A stretch of DNA of 64,000 nt from Colletes latitarsis (Eukaryota > Arthropoda > Insecta > Hymenoptera > Colletidae). Location of the stretch: positions 40,682,001 to 40,746,000 of the forward strand of contig NC_135136.1 in NCBI RefSeq assembly GCF_051014445.1, given 5' to 3'. Under the pieces are notes generated by a model that worked only from the letters and a program-made list of their open reading frames with translations, ran no database searches and was not told the origin of the DNA. The position numbers and the translations under genes were made by a program. Shown here piece by piece: positions 51,876-64,000 of this stretch. Every line of letters begins with the position of its first letter. The first letter of the stretch is position 1.

Positions 51876-51892
51876 TGATTAATGATCGCGAG
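51876..51892 (+). promoter_or_regulatory. Putative Exd-Hox site motif, copy 2
   Basis: Second exact copy of the 17-bp motif found at 13713, on the other side of Dfd and in the same orientation. It follows a GA microsatellite by about 45 bp. GCGGTACTGCTAG precedes it at a spacing like that of copy 1. Function inferred only. Confidence 0.4.
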
Positions 51893-53300
51893 AGGCAGAG
51901 CGCTGCTTCAAACAACAAACTTTTCCCAAGGAACGCCGAAGAATATAAGAAAAAATATATAAGAAAGAGGGAACTCTCTTTCTTCGCATCCACCCTTCAG
52001 ACCAACTAATACCCTCCTAGAGCTCTTTCCCTCCCTCTATTTCTTCTCGCTTCGCTCCTCTCTCCGCCAGCCTGACAGCCTTTCATTTCTTTCCTCCGTT
52101 CCTTATTTCTTTCTCCCGGTCTACTTCACGAGTCCTCCTCGTCTCCTCTTTTTCCCATTCTACTCTTGTTCTCCGCTGCGACTCGCGAGCAACGATGCCC
52201 CGCGCCCACCCCCGCCGCCCACGCCAGAGTCTACGGGGCTCAACGGTGCTCGAGATAACGCCCGATGGCTCTGCCACCGGAGGACGTTCCTCGGGCTCCG
52301 CGTTCTTTGATTCCACCTTCTTCGAGGGGGATGAGGAACTCGGAGACACGGCTGTCCAACTTTTTAAAATGAAACGGAAAGAATCTTTAGCGCTTTCACA
52401 TGCATGAAACGCATCGCTTCACCCAACGGGCACAACATAGAGTCATCAACAGAACAAATGATCAAGGGTCGCGTTTGCTTTTGCATATACAAGATGTAAA
52501 AAGACATTGTAAAACGATTTTCCAATCTTCCAACGTCCGATGTCGCGATTATTTCACCAAGCTGTTCCATAATACTGTTCTACCGAAAAGTTCTACTAAA
52601 GAACTCTTCCAATTTTAAAGTACAACCTCCATCGCGGAAACTTGGAGCTAAACCCTACGCTCCATCCGTATCAGGAAGCTTGGAAACTTTGTCGAATAGT
52701 TCTTCGTCATCCGCGTCGGTTCCAGCATCCAATCTCGAGCTCTTAACTCTTAATATTAAAGGGCAACTCCGTCATGTTGGTCTACTTCAACCCCCTTGCA
52801 AACGAATTGGCGTTAAGTAATTCTTTCGAAGGGATTGTCACATCGTCTCTTGAAGTTGTAGATCGTTGTTACATGGTTCCAGGATTTCCCCAATTTCTTA
52901 ATACCGAGTTTAGGGAGGAGTAGTTCGTTTTCGTGTCGTGAATTTATCAATCCACGTCGATTCCAAGTTCCGAGTCGGCGAAGGCTTGTTCCAGGACACG
53001 TGTTGCAACACCTGGCGGTAAAATTGGATCGGGCAAATCGCCGGGCTACGAAGCCAAGCAACGGAGCGTTGCTCCGGCTGTTGCGTGGCCCGCATGCACG
53101 ATCAGGGGTTCGCTGGAGTCTATGTAGACTTCAGGAGCGAATCTGCATGGTCATCCCGGGTCGGCTGGAACGTTCATCGTCTAACAGTAACTTTCTCTCT
53201 CTCCCTTTTGCGGTCTCCGTCGTTCCCCGTTCTTCCGTATTTACGTACCGACGACCACGTGCGTGGATCGCGGCCGAATAATAAACACTTATTAGCTGGC
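51893..53300. other. Non-coding DNA, nothing recognised
   Basis: Pyrimidine-rich plus-strand sequence at about 52.0-52.2 kb, then mixed composition. Short overlapping open frames, no domains, no structured RNA noticed. Confidence 0.45.
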
Positions 53301-53340
53301 TACCATTTGCGGCCGATTCACCTGATGAGCAGCATTCTTA
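53301..53340 (+). promoter_or_regulatory. E-box-containing 40-bp repeat, copy 1
   Basis: Matches 53711-53750 at 33 of 40 positions without gaps. The shared 16-bp core CGATTCACCTGATGAG (53314-53329) contains the E-box CACCTG, a site type used by Snail/Scratch and some bHLH factors. A non-coding regulatory role is inferred. Confidence 0.45.
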
Positions 53341-53710
53341 AACGATATCTGACATTGTGCCGCGAATCAATTGGCGGCTCCGGGGCCCCGAGCAGACCTT
53401 TCGTCTTCGGGTTCGCCGCCTTCGGGATCTTCGACGAGTCCACGGGACTTAGAGAGCCGACGACAGAAGACACGACGGACAAATGTAAATTACGTCACTT
53501 CAACCCGTAGAAAAAGTTTCTCGAATCGATGTTAGAGACGCATCCCCGTCTTTGTCCGAGCGATTTGTTAACGTATCGGTTAAAGAGCGAGATCTGGTAC
53601 GCCCTTCGAGTTTTTTGAAGTTTCTTCGATCTTCCGAGCCCCGATACGCCGGCGATCTTCCTTCGTCTTCGGTCCTGCAAAATGTCGGGGTATTAATGGC
53701 GTTGCGTCGG

Positions 53711-53750
53711 TACCATTTCCAGTCGATTCACCTGATGAGGTTCATTCTTG
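53711..53750 (+). promoter_or_regulatory. E-box-containing 40-bp repeat, copy 2
   Basis: Second copy, 410 bp from the first and in the same orientation, with the 16-bp core at 53724-53739. Both copies start TACCATTT and contain CATTCTT after the core. No other full copy was seen; a shorter partial match (GCACCTGATG) occurs near 12130. Confidence 0.45.
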
Positions 53751-53850
53751 GCCTATAATCGCCGCGTACGGTCGAGATCCGTGTAAATCTTGAGCTCCGT
53801 CTCGTTCCCCGGCGGAACCCTCGGTCCAGAGTACACGAAGAAGCCGACTA

Positions 53851-53866
53851 CGAGGCGCGCGCCTCG
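53851..53866. repeat. Perfect 16-bp CG-rich palindrome
   Basis: CGAGGCGCGCGCCTCG is exactly self-complementary. It lies about 100 bp after the second E-box repeat and may belong to the same regulatory region. Confidence 0.6.
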
Positions 53867-56800
53867 CGATGACTAATGACAGACATCGTAAGTCACTCAC
53901 AAATTGAATTAAACGCGAGTGTAAAACCATGACGCGGCGCAAACAATCAGCGGCTATTCATTGTCGGGCGAACGGGAGGGCCGAATCATTGTCTTTCGCG
54001 AAAATCGGCTCCCACTCTCGGCCGTGAATCGCAGTTTCGACTTCCGAGGGACCCGTTTGATCGCGTTTTACCTATTGTTCGGTTGTTTGCACAGCCGATG
54101 CCGAACGTTTAAAGACGATTGCGCGGGCAGCTTGAAACCGATCCACAATAGGGCTATTTTTTAAACGGGAAACGATAGAGTACTTTCTATCGGGATTCCA
54201 CGCATAGACTAACTAGATATTTTCGAAATAATGAAGATGGTATTTGAAATAAAAAATACCATCCGTCAGGTTTTTGATTAATTCATATATCACCGCTGAA
54301 TGATGTCTGTATTCAATAACAAAGGAGTTGAACATACGGTTTAGATTACAAGAACGCGTTAGGAAACTCTCTCCTATGCGAACAAAGAATATTAGCAGTT
54401 TTCATTTTTCACCTTGGCTACCTGAGCCGCAATCTGATTAGTATCAATCTTTCATACCGTATTGCTCACCCAACGTGTTCTCAATTGTACCTATCAATTC
54501 CTGTTCACGGTGCGCTTGGATTTCAGATTTCTCTTTCCCCACATCGCCTTACTATTTTATTTCATTTAAAACCTTTACCACAACTTTCATCCTTAGTTCC
54601 ATCCACTTGAAAAGATAGTAAGAAGAACTATATTAATATTTCCGACGAACCGACAGCTCTCTGTCCTCGAATGAAAAATACCTAAAGAAGAAAATATTTA
54701 AAAATTTATTCGAACAATTCGAATCGTGCGATCGAGCTTCTAGATCCTCGGCTAACAATCAGTAATGCTCGATACCGGTTAAGAACAAGAACAAACGGAC
54801 GACATCGAAGCGTTCACCGACCGTAAGATATCCGTTACGTCGTGCTCGTAGTCGCGACGCACCTGGAAATCGACTCGAACAATTTTTTTCTTCCCCGAGG
54901 AACATGACTGGTTCCCGCGTGAGGGATTCCGGTAACGCTGTACGCGCACGATGTTCCGCTCGTTCTTCTTGATCGATCATATATTAGAAGGTACGAAGTG
55001 TTTCAGTACACCTACAATGCCTCGGAGACGGGACGATCCATCGTCAATGAACGTCGGAATTACACGGCTAAATGAGATTCTAGCGGCGGTATCAAAGTGG
55101 CAGCAGGTGGTCAGGGCCACGGCCATTTTTCCCCGCAGGATACGGTTTGCTGGCTGGCTCGCATCTTGCGGACCCACTGTCTTTCTTCTACGCGCCTTGC
55201 TAAATCGTTCACCTATCTACGCGAGCCAAACAATACTACCAATCCTCCACTTACGCGGTTACCACGGACAAAGCAATTGGGAACCGCGTAAACCAAATGG
55301 ACGATGCTGGAAATTCTCCAGTTTCTTGGAAGATATATTTCTACGAGTCTTTATTAAAATTATCTTGATTTTATACAACTTTCCATATTTAATTTTAATT
55401 TGAGAATCTTGGACGAGCAAGGAGGATGATAATTCGACCAGAGAACGACTGTTCGTAGTTTAATTTGGTACTCGATTCTTTGAGGAAAAGCTTCGGATGG
55501 CCGACATTCTCGCGGGTTTGACGCCATTTTACTGAATATCCTGGTCCCTCTCGAAGATCACTAATTATCTTCCCACGTGACTTACGAGCGGTATACTTCT
55601 AAGCCAGTGGGCCGGGCATCCTCCTGGTTCAGCTGCCTAGAAATGGTCACGTAAGACGCCGGAACCATCTTGGCTATTCCATTTTTTCTTCTCTTTTTTA
55701 GCTTGCCTAGAACCGGTAATTAATTACATTTCTGAGCATTTTTCTGGGTTTGACTTGATGGATTTCACATGGGAACGTAGCAAACACTCCGCAGGAATGT
55801 TTCCTACGTTCATATGTTAACGTTTATTTCCTCCGCGATTCCCCGAACTACTGTTCCACGAACAACCAGCTAGCCACCTTCTAAAAACGACGTACTATTG
55901 AAAAACGAACGGGTCGCGCCTCGAGTTCGAAATCGATACGATTCTAAGCCCTACGATTCGAGAGCTGCTGCAACGTTGTTCCATTTCTAAAAATAAATAC
56001 GAGTAACAAGTGCAAGGAGATTGTAATTAAGATGGTGCTCGACGATCTGAGGTAAATTGTTCATAAATCAGAAGAATTTCATTGGACGCGTTCTACCATG
56101 TTCCCAACGCGTTAAATATTTATGCAGTCGTTAGGAGACTAGTGGACTTCCTGAGTGGCTCTCCAGGTCTCATTAATCGTGGCTTGCGAACATGAAACAG
56201 TCGATGACACTATTCCGTTAAAGTTTTAGTAAATGTACCTGCGTGCAAAAACAAGTCGAACGAGTAGTGACAAATGTGCGAACGAGGTATGCAGAAAGAT
56301 TTATTGGGAAACTTACCATTCGCGATTGGAATTCAGGATAGGACCTACCTGCTCGTATTTATAGAAACGTCGATAACAGAATATGAAAACGATAAACATA
56401 ATTTTCCCCTAATGCTTCGATATAACGTAACAAAAATCAATAAACGGACTAGAATAATCTCTATTTATAGCAGTTGAAATGATTGTTTTGCTAGGAAAAC
56501 TATTACGAGACGAAAGAGACTGGGGATTGGATAAGATATGCTTGTGTTGGCTCTATGAAAACTGTATCGAATTTAACGATCGCTGCCGTGCGTACGACAG
56601 GAAACACAAGGAACATAAAAACTAGGATAAAAGTAAGAGTCAAGAGCAGAGTAAAGGCAAATACCTATTGCAACAGTCATGAACGCGTGGGATGATTAAC
56701 GGCTGAACGTTTTTATCGAGTATGTTTACGTTTACAATTTTGTTGAATCGCGTAAAGAATTGTTATTCAAAACGGTATGGAAGACTCGACGGACTAGCAT

Positions 56801-56871
56801 TCCATCGACTGCGCAAAAAGAACGGCACCTCTATTAATGCGACGGTATCCGCGGCACCGATACCTATCGCT

Positions 56872-56925
56872 ATTAACAGACTTATCAATATTAATATTAA
56901 CCAGCTTATTAATATTAACGACTGC
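56872..56925. repeat. Short AT-rich direct repeat
   Basis: TTATCAATATTAATATTAAC is followed about 24 bp later by TTATTAATATTAAC. It is probably simple-sequence DNA; the TAAT content also makes it a possible homeodomain-binding cluster. Confidence 0.5.
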
Positions 56926-59900
56926 AAGCCGGCGAATCGGCGAACCGCAGGAAGACGACGGAATTATCGAGAAATTGCATCCCGAAGGAACAAGACAGTC
57001 CGGGACAGAACGAAATAGATAGGCTCCTCTAAGGGGCCAAGCCAGTCATCATTAATATTATAGCGCAGCGGCGCTCATCGCGTCAGATCTATGCCGACCT
57101 CTTTCTGTCCACGTCCGATCCACGAGATCCATGCGGAGTCCGAAGGCCAGACGCATCAAAAGCCACCTTCCTCCTCGTTTCTCTACACCAATCTGCTGAA
57201 CGCACGCCACCAGCGCCGGACGTCCCACCAGCCTGTAGACTCATTATATCTTCTTGATCCGAACCTTAAATTGATGACTATCTGTCCACCTGAAAATACG
57301 AGATATCCCTGCATCCGGCCCGAACGACCAGGACCAGTCACCGCGCGGATACGGTTTCTCTCTCGCGCGTGTGCGTCCGTGTGTACATATCAGTTTGTGC
57401 ATAATAATTATGAATTACGGGATATAATTAAGAAACAGCCCGAAGAGGGTCGGGTTGACTGACGTGTCCGAGCGAGCTGGACCTCCTCCGGAGCACCGTG
57501 CTCGACAGTCGATAGTTTATTTCTTAAGGAGTGTCGTGGATAATGAGATCGGGAGCCTCGATATTTCGTACCCTTTCGTCTTTCTGTTGTCTACGCTAGC
57601 AAAAGTGGAATTTTCTAACGATTTGATGCACAGATTTCAAGAGTACTCAAAATCGAAGGGGAACGATCGCTCTGAATTCGAAAGAGGACAAGAAGAGAAG
57701 GAACGTCCAGCGAAAGAGTGTGCAGAAGGGAGGCCAGAGTGACAGCTGATCCGGAATTAGCATGATTTGTATCGGACGTGGCTTTGCATATCCCGCGTAC
57801 TCCCACCCTGTTCGTCTCTCTTTCACCGAGTCTCGACGTGCAGCGACGTTTCGAGCAACGTCAGGGGAGATCCGCGGTGATCGAGGAGGTGCCATCAGTC
57901 ACCGAACGCGAATCCGACGGGGGTTGCGCTGTTTGCGCGAACGCTCCGTTTAGTTAACCCCGTTCGTTTGCTCTGTTAACCGCTCGACGTGACGACGCCT
58001 AAGCACCTAACGCTAACTGCTGCATCCTGAATCGGTTCCTCTTTCTCACGACGATTGTATTAACAGGGACACCCGACGGAACGTGTTTTAGATTATCTGG
58101 GTTTGGTCAAATGATTCTGAAATGTTCTCGTTTCTGTTTTTATTTTCCGATTCTGAGTATGTTCATAGTATTTAAAAAAATTAAACTTGCAACTTAACGG
58201 AAGATCAGCAGAAAACTCGTGCATTCGATTTAACGCACGTCGTTTACGAGAAACTAGGAATACCAGGTAGAAGCAATTTGTCAACAAAGTTGCATATTCT
58301 ATGAATAAATTTCGAGTGGAAACAAGTGTAAGAAACAGCCCGAGCGAACCCACGTGTTTCGCGAAGTAGCAGCAACCGGTATTAATTGAAACTGTGGAAA
58401 ATTCTCGGTAACAAAGTTTCCTTGACGCGACTGCTATTTTGTATTTAGATTTCAGAATAAATCATATTTTTGAAAATTGATCTTTTGCTGGGAAAATTGC
58501 TGTTGCGCGAACTAGCAAGGAATAATGTTTCTGCCCGCCGTTGATAGAATGATTACAGTTGTCTCACGTGCAACGGGAATAAACAACGAGACATCGCCGC
58601 GAGAATTACTTAATAGCGGGTGAACGCATGAATGGACTAAACGCGAACGATTTGCTACTAATGAAACCGCTGAACCGCAGTATTTTTAATACGCGGCGGT
58701 ACAATCTCGCCAGCTAATGAGTAGCTGGTGTCAAGTCGGAATGTTAATCGGGTAGAATTCATCAATCACTTCCACCGAGAAAATGTGGAACGACGTAATT
58801 TACGAAAACTAATCAGATACCTGTGCGTCGTAACGAGGAAACGAATAGATATAAATCATAATTCCCGGTGTTGCAAAAAGTTGAGTATCTTTTTCGTTTC
58901 TTCCACCCGGCGCGTACCAGTATAGTTTCCGCGGATAATTAAAAAATTATTCACTGTTCACAGTCGAGGATACAGGTGCCTCCCCTCCATGGACCACAAT
59001 TCATTATTCATTGACAAATTCTATGATTTCTAGGGGTTCGTTGCACGGTGAGGAAATAATCGTCAAGCAACAAGTACATTTGAAGTCGGTTGCTATAATA
59101 TCACTGGTAAAAGGACGATTATAATGGCTATTTCTCGTTTCCATTGTTAAATATTCGAGACGTCTGTCGGGGCAACTGCGAAACGTCTACCAGGAACACG
59201 TTTCGTAAAAAAGCATCGCCCACGAGTCTGACAGGCAACGAACAACAGCCCGTGCAAGGTGTCGCTGGATCCTCGCGCGCGTTGGAAAATGATTGACAAG
59301 TATGCGACTCGAGCGAGGCGCAGGACGCGACGCAGCGAAAAGTAGCAAAGCTATTCCTGCGGTTGGTGTTTCCCCGCGGCTCTCGACGCCAGGCCCGCCA
59401 GCCAGCACCCTCTCCCACATGTCGGCCATATCATTAATCTTGCTGTGTTTTCTCGCGCCACTCGGATGTGGATTTAGACTCGAGACTCTCCGCGAAGATC
59501 TCTGGAAACGTAGGTAAACGCGTCCACGGGCGTAACCGCTACCCTGAAGCCGTTTGTCTCCGGGCGACGATGCCGATCGAACCTGGCTGGCTGGCCTCCG
59601 ACGCCAACATCCGCCGGATGTCGCGAGCCAATCCTCCCCAAGACCATCCACCGGAAATAACGCTCGAAGAGTTGGACAAAAGCTTCTCGAATCGATAAAA
59701 TCAACCGATCGGTACAATTTTTGCGTAAATTTTAATTAGCAAGAACGATCGATATTGCGATAATCGCCTTACAAGTCTCTATCATAAGGTGAATAGAAAG
59801 ATTCTGTATAAAAACGAATTAATCACCATAAAATGTCCCCAACCACCTGGCACCAAAAAACTTAATACCTCGCGCCTCGCATGAAATGAAACAACTTTTG

Positions 59901-61973
59901 CCCGAAACGGTCCTTCTTATCCCTAAAAATGAGTTATCTACATGACCAATCTTAAGTGTCCCTGTATACAGGCACTTGAACCAAAGTACCTCTAAAAGAA
60001 GCCATCACACTTTCGCCTGTCAACGCTGTATGTTTCGTATATATCTAAACACTCAAATCTTCTCGCGACCGCCTAAGGGTGTGTTTAGACCGAACGACCG
60101 AATGCTCGACGAATGCTCGGTGCACCCACCAAGCGGACGCGATCGAATACTCTTGCTGGTGGTAAACAAACCAGACATTCACGTTTGGGCCAAAATCTTC
60201 ATCGCGAGTCAGACTCGTTAAAGTACGGGAAGGGGTTAAACTAAACGGGAATTTTTCTGAAGGAGGAAGGGTTAAAACGCGCCTTAATAGACGCGAATTA
60301 AACTTAAGTGGTATCGACGATCTAATCACGGTTAAACGGATGTGGGTTAGGTCGCGCAGCCCACTCGAACGTTATTCAATATTTGTGAAACGCGGCTCTA
60401 GCGTGCACGCAGATTGCGTTAACCAATTTAAATCGCATCGAACGATGTCCGAGGGAAACCGGAACGCGATCGAGCCTGATGAAGAAACGCTCGCGCCGTG
60501 TTGATGCGCGTCCGGTTAGCTGTTGCAGCTTTTTACCGTTTACCAAGCACCGCTGCCTCGGCGACCGATTTTTTCGCAATTTCGAGTAACTGATGACGTT
60601 TTGATGGGAACGATGTTTGCAGGCGAGTTAACGACCCCTCGCTGGCTGATTCTAATGAAGAAATTCATGTCCGGCGCTGAGAGACGAGAGTATTACGAAC
60701 GCTTTTTACTCCGGCTCCCTGGCTAAGGACACTTTGATGATGTTTGCGTATTAACTAATGATCCTTTCCACCTGTGACTCCCTTAATGGAGGAGAATTGT
60801 GCCTGAAATTGATGCGCTCGCTGTCGTGTGCCGTTGTTAACGACGTATGCCTGGCTTCTTGCGTAATTTTCTGTTACCGTCTTACCATTTTTGTAGTTGA
60901 CCGTTGTGCCGCAGGTGTCCGGAATATTGATGTCTTTGAAATATAGAATGCCCCATTGGTTTAAGGTTATTTTGCCGTCAAGCAACATTTGTCGCGAGCG
61001 TATCGCGATGCTACAGTAATTATTCCCCCAAACACCGGACAAATGCTTGGCAAACTTTCCTGTCGAAACCCCAAGAAACTCTCTGGATACGACCTTTTGC
61101 GCACCTTGTCGACTGTCACTTATCTAGTGATTTATTTGTTTAAATAAATGCACGTACTCGCGACAGAAATATTTGTCATTTTACTCCTATAAAGAATTAC
61201 GACGTCGAAGATTATAAATCGATGATAGAAACGGGCAACCGAAATCCATAGCTTCCCCTATTATTAAACATTAATCTACCCGTGTCTCGATCGTATTGCA
61301 AAGATCTACAAATAGTATCAATGTTAAAGAATAACGTCCTCTTTAGTTATATAAATTACCCGCATAATGTATACTCGAACGACCTCAAAGGAATTGTTTT
61401 TACTAACCGTCCTGGATGTTTTTACCCGACAGATCTTCGTCGAGCAATTTGTTCTCAAATGCAGATTTTCTCTGTTCTTAATAGCTGCGCGCGTTTTTTT
61501 TCGCAACGCCCCGTCAATGTGTAATGTGTCGCGATTACAAACAGCGATTAGATAGTTACTTGTCACCAATGAGTTAATGAGCTTTACAGATCGCCGACCA
61601 CGATAGAGCTGTTTCGCGATAAAAGAACAAATTAAACGCGATTCAATTAAGCGATAATTATAATTCAGTAGCCTATCAGCGAGCACGCTCTCAACATCAG
61701 CAAATAATAAATTCCTTTCTCAATGTGCGATGAATAAAATTTTCATTAACCCCTTGGGCTCAATTTTTCAGGTAAACGCGATTGGGGATGAAATTCCATT
61801 TAAACTTTAATCAATTCCTATTATATAATCACCAAAAATACTATTTTTTATTCTAGATTGATATCAAAATTAATATAGAATGTACTTTAACAAAGATACG
61901 AATAATCAATGTCATACATATTTAACACGTTCACTGTTCATTCTCCTAACAGCATATTCAATAGTATAGCACT

Positions 61974-61993
61974 ATGACCTGTATACGGGTCAT
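61974..61993. repeat. Near-perfect 20-bp palindrome
   Basis: ATGACCTGTATACGGGTCAT pairs with itself at all but one position pair. A related palindrome centred on CCTGTATACAGG lies near 59,962. Such words may come from ends of small transposons, but no element could be outlined. Confidence 0.4.
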
Positions 61994-64000
61994 GAACTTA
62001 CGAAAAATGTTAAACAAGTATCACATTTAAGAAAAATGTTCCGACAGCTAACATGGCGGTCACAGAAATAACTCTAATAATTAATATCGAGACCAGCTAT
62101 TTCCATCTTTCCCGTTGCAACTTCGAAGTACCTCGAGTCCGCGAAGAATTTCAATAAAAAAAACAATCTCCGGACGACGTTCGTTCGTCGAGCTAAACGT
62201 TCTTTTCCCAATCAAATCGTTACGAAATCCCCCTTTTTCCTCTTTTCCACCGTTCGATCGCAGCGCGCGTGAAAAGTGGGCAGTCCAACACGAATGGTAA
62301 TTACGGACGTGTATGCACTTCATTAGCACTTACCAGTCGTTGCGTAACGGTCGGCGTGTCATTTTAATGTGAGCACGATCAAAGATTAATGACGGCGTCG
62401 CGGCTGTTACAGAAGGACTCGAGAAAACGCGCGTACCCGCGTGAAAGACGCCAGGCATCGTGATCGACCGTGAATAAAAGGATTGGATCAAATTAAAAAA
62501 GATGAAACGCCGGACCGACCGTTCGCGCTTCGTCCTTTCTCGTCCTCCTGGAAAACACAATCGGCTTAAACCCGTATTTTTTTCTGCCTTTACGATCGCT
62601 GAACGTCTCGCGGATTTTTCAACTTGTTATAAATCAACGACGCGGTGCCCCGCGACAATAAACCGCTTTATGAGGGGCTGAGAATTTGTACAAGCTACCC
62701 CTGATTTTAAGACGTTCTGAATTTCAAGGATACCAGCTAATTAAGGGAATTTTGTGCACAGGATAATGAAAAGCCGTGAGTTGCATGGCGGTATTGAATC
62801 GAGGTTGTTATATAACTGTCAACTCACGGAGGTGGGTCCATTTTGACACGTTTTATTTCATATATTAGAATTGGGATAAGTATTGTTTGATGTCATCAAC
62901 TTCTTTTTCATTGTTTGGTTCGATAAAATAGTATGGAAACTTGGTATGTGATCCATTTAGGAAGGATTAGGGTTGAAGCTTTTCTAGAGCTAAAGAGATC
63001 TAAACACTGTGAGATCTGTTGTGTTTTTCTGAGTTTACATGGATTGCATTAATTAATTTTCTTGGAATATTGCAACACCCCCATTTCTCTCTGTTCCATT
63101 ACAAAATTGTGCCTATTATTATTCTAGTATTTTTCGAGTCCAGGCATTGAAAATAGTCGAAATCGTAACTAATTGCATTCCTTAGCTTGCATTAACAGAG
63201 ACACGACAAGTTTCTTTCCGAACATCAATAAAGTTGAACCGATAATCGTAGTGATAATCGAAATCTACCGTTTCGTTGAAGGGGTCGAAGCAATCAGCGT
63301 CTCTATTCAGAAAATAGCCGTTTCGTGGGTCGGAAGCGATCAAACGAGCGCAACGTGCAAAAACAATCGACTTACAATGCACAATTGAGGTTTGAGGCCA
63401 GCTGTACACGCCAAGCCAGGAATGTGCAAGCTAATGCAAGGTGTGCAGCGCTGCAACGGATCGTCGGTTGTAACATAGTTCATCGTCGGACGAGCCCCTC
63501 CCTTACGCGTACAGTCGTAAACGATCTCGTGGTATTAATGACGATCATTAAACTTTTATCGCCTCTAACATATTTTTTATGCGGTCGCAAAGTTTATTTT
63601 GAAAAACGATCGAGGTGAGCGAACACGACAAGCTCTCCGAACGCGAGGACACGAGTCATCCTCCAAGACTAATTGCTCGCCACAATTAACAGCGACGTCC
63701 TTACGGGAGCCCGAGTTTCTTGGAAATGACTGTCGAGAACGTCGATCGCAATTTCACGCGTATAATCTTACAAATATGCAAACGATCGGAGAAACGGCAA
63801 GAAATTCGCGACGGTTGTTGATAAAGTCGCCAGCTGAATTCTATTACGAACGTAGAAGTTATGTTCATCGCTAACGGTACGAGATCTACCGTGAAATTGT
63901 TATTATCGAACCTTCCCTAAATTGTAAAATGAATTTCATGCATTCTCTATGCGAATAAAATCGATTATCTACGGATCTCTTCGAGCTGCAGTTAAATAGA

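Larger units (their letters stand above)
53867..64000. other. Dfd distal 5' flanking DNA, no gene recognised
   Basis: About 10 kb that should lie towards Scr. A TGATTAAT site is at 54275-54282. Near-palindromic words occur at about 59,954 and 61,974, and an AT repeat at about 56,880. Open frames are short (longest 176 codons, 59187-59717 minus) and overlap on both strands. No homeodomain exon and no mir-10 hairpin was found. Confidence 0.5.

Noticed and set aside
38500..64000. mir-10 hairpin expected between Dfd and Scr
   Set aside because: By eye, no CCCTGTAGATCCG sequence or its reverse complement was found in this interval. It may lie beyond the window.

Overview
This window is a stretch of an insect Hox complex, most likely from a hymenopteran such as a bee (inferred from the overall look of the locus, not proven). 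Only two conserved genes can be supported. One is Deformed (Dfd, Hox4) on the minus strand. Its two coding exons (37962..37035 and 31023..30341) are separated by a 6.0 kb intron that sits between the YPWM motif and the homeodomain. The other is the microRNA gene mir-993 on the plus strand at about 3.2 kb, recognised by both mature arms. A mir-993 position 3' of Dfd, towards zen/pb/lab, is the one I recall from other insects. Here, however, it lies on the opposite strand to Dfd.

Layout from left to right: 1-3192 is non-coding with a GC-rich block at about 1.3-1.95 kb. Mir-993 is at 3193-3273. A foldback-type element without a recognisable transposase lies at about 4669-9888. Its two outer arms are reverse complements of each other, and both carry arrays of an ~80 bp monomer; the right arm also has a 253 bp higher-order unit. 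The 1.15 kb centre holds its own short tandem repeats. From 9.9 to 28.2 kb there is about 18 kb of non-coding DNA with no recognisable gene but with a duplicated putative regulatory module (20.7 and 21.8 kb). The Dfd 3' end (possible poly(A) signals at 28.26 kb), exon 2, intron and exon 1 follow. The intron contains a decayed LINE reverse-transcriptase fragment at 31.7-31.9 kb. From 38 to 64 kb is Dfd 5' flanking DNA: a GC-rich promoter region, an unclassified region with two strong hairpins (39.6-39.8 kb), and candidate cis-regulatory modules, including duplicated motifs at 51.9 kb (partner at 13.7 kb) and 53.3/53.7 kb.

Almost all other open frames in the window are short, overlap on both strands, and lack recognisable domains, so I do not call them genes. 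No second homeodomain exon (zen, pb, Scr, ftz) and no mir-10 hairpin was found. The picture is one selector gene embedded in large, regulation-rich intergenic DNA with a few mobile-element insertions.
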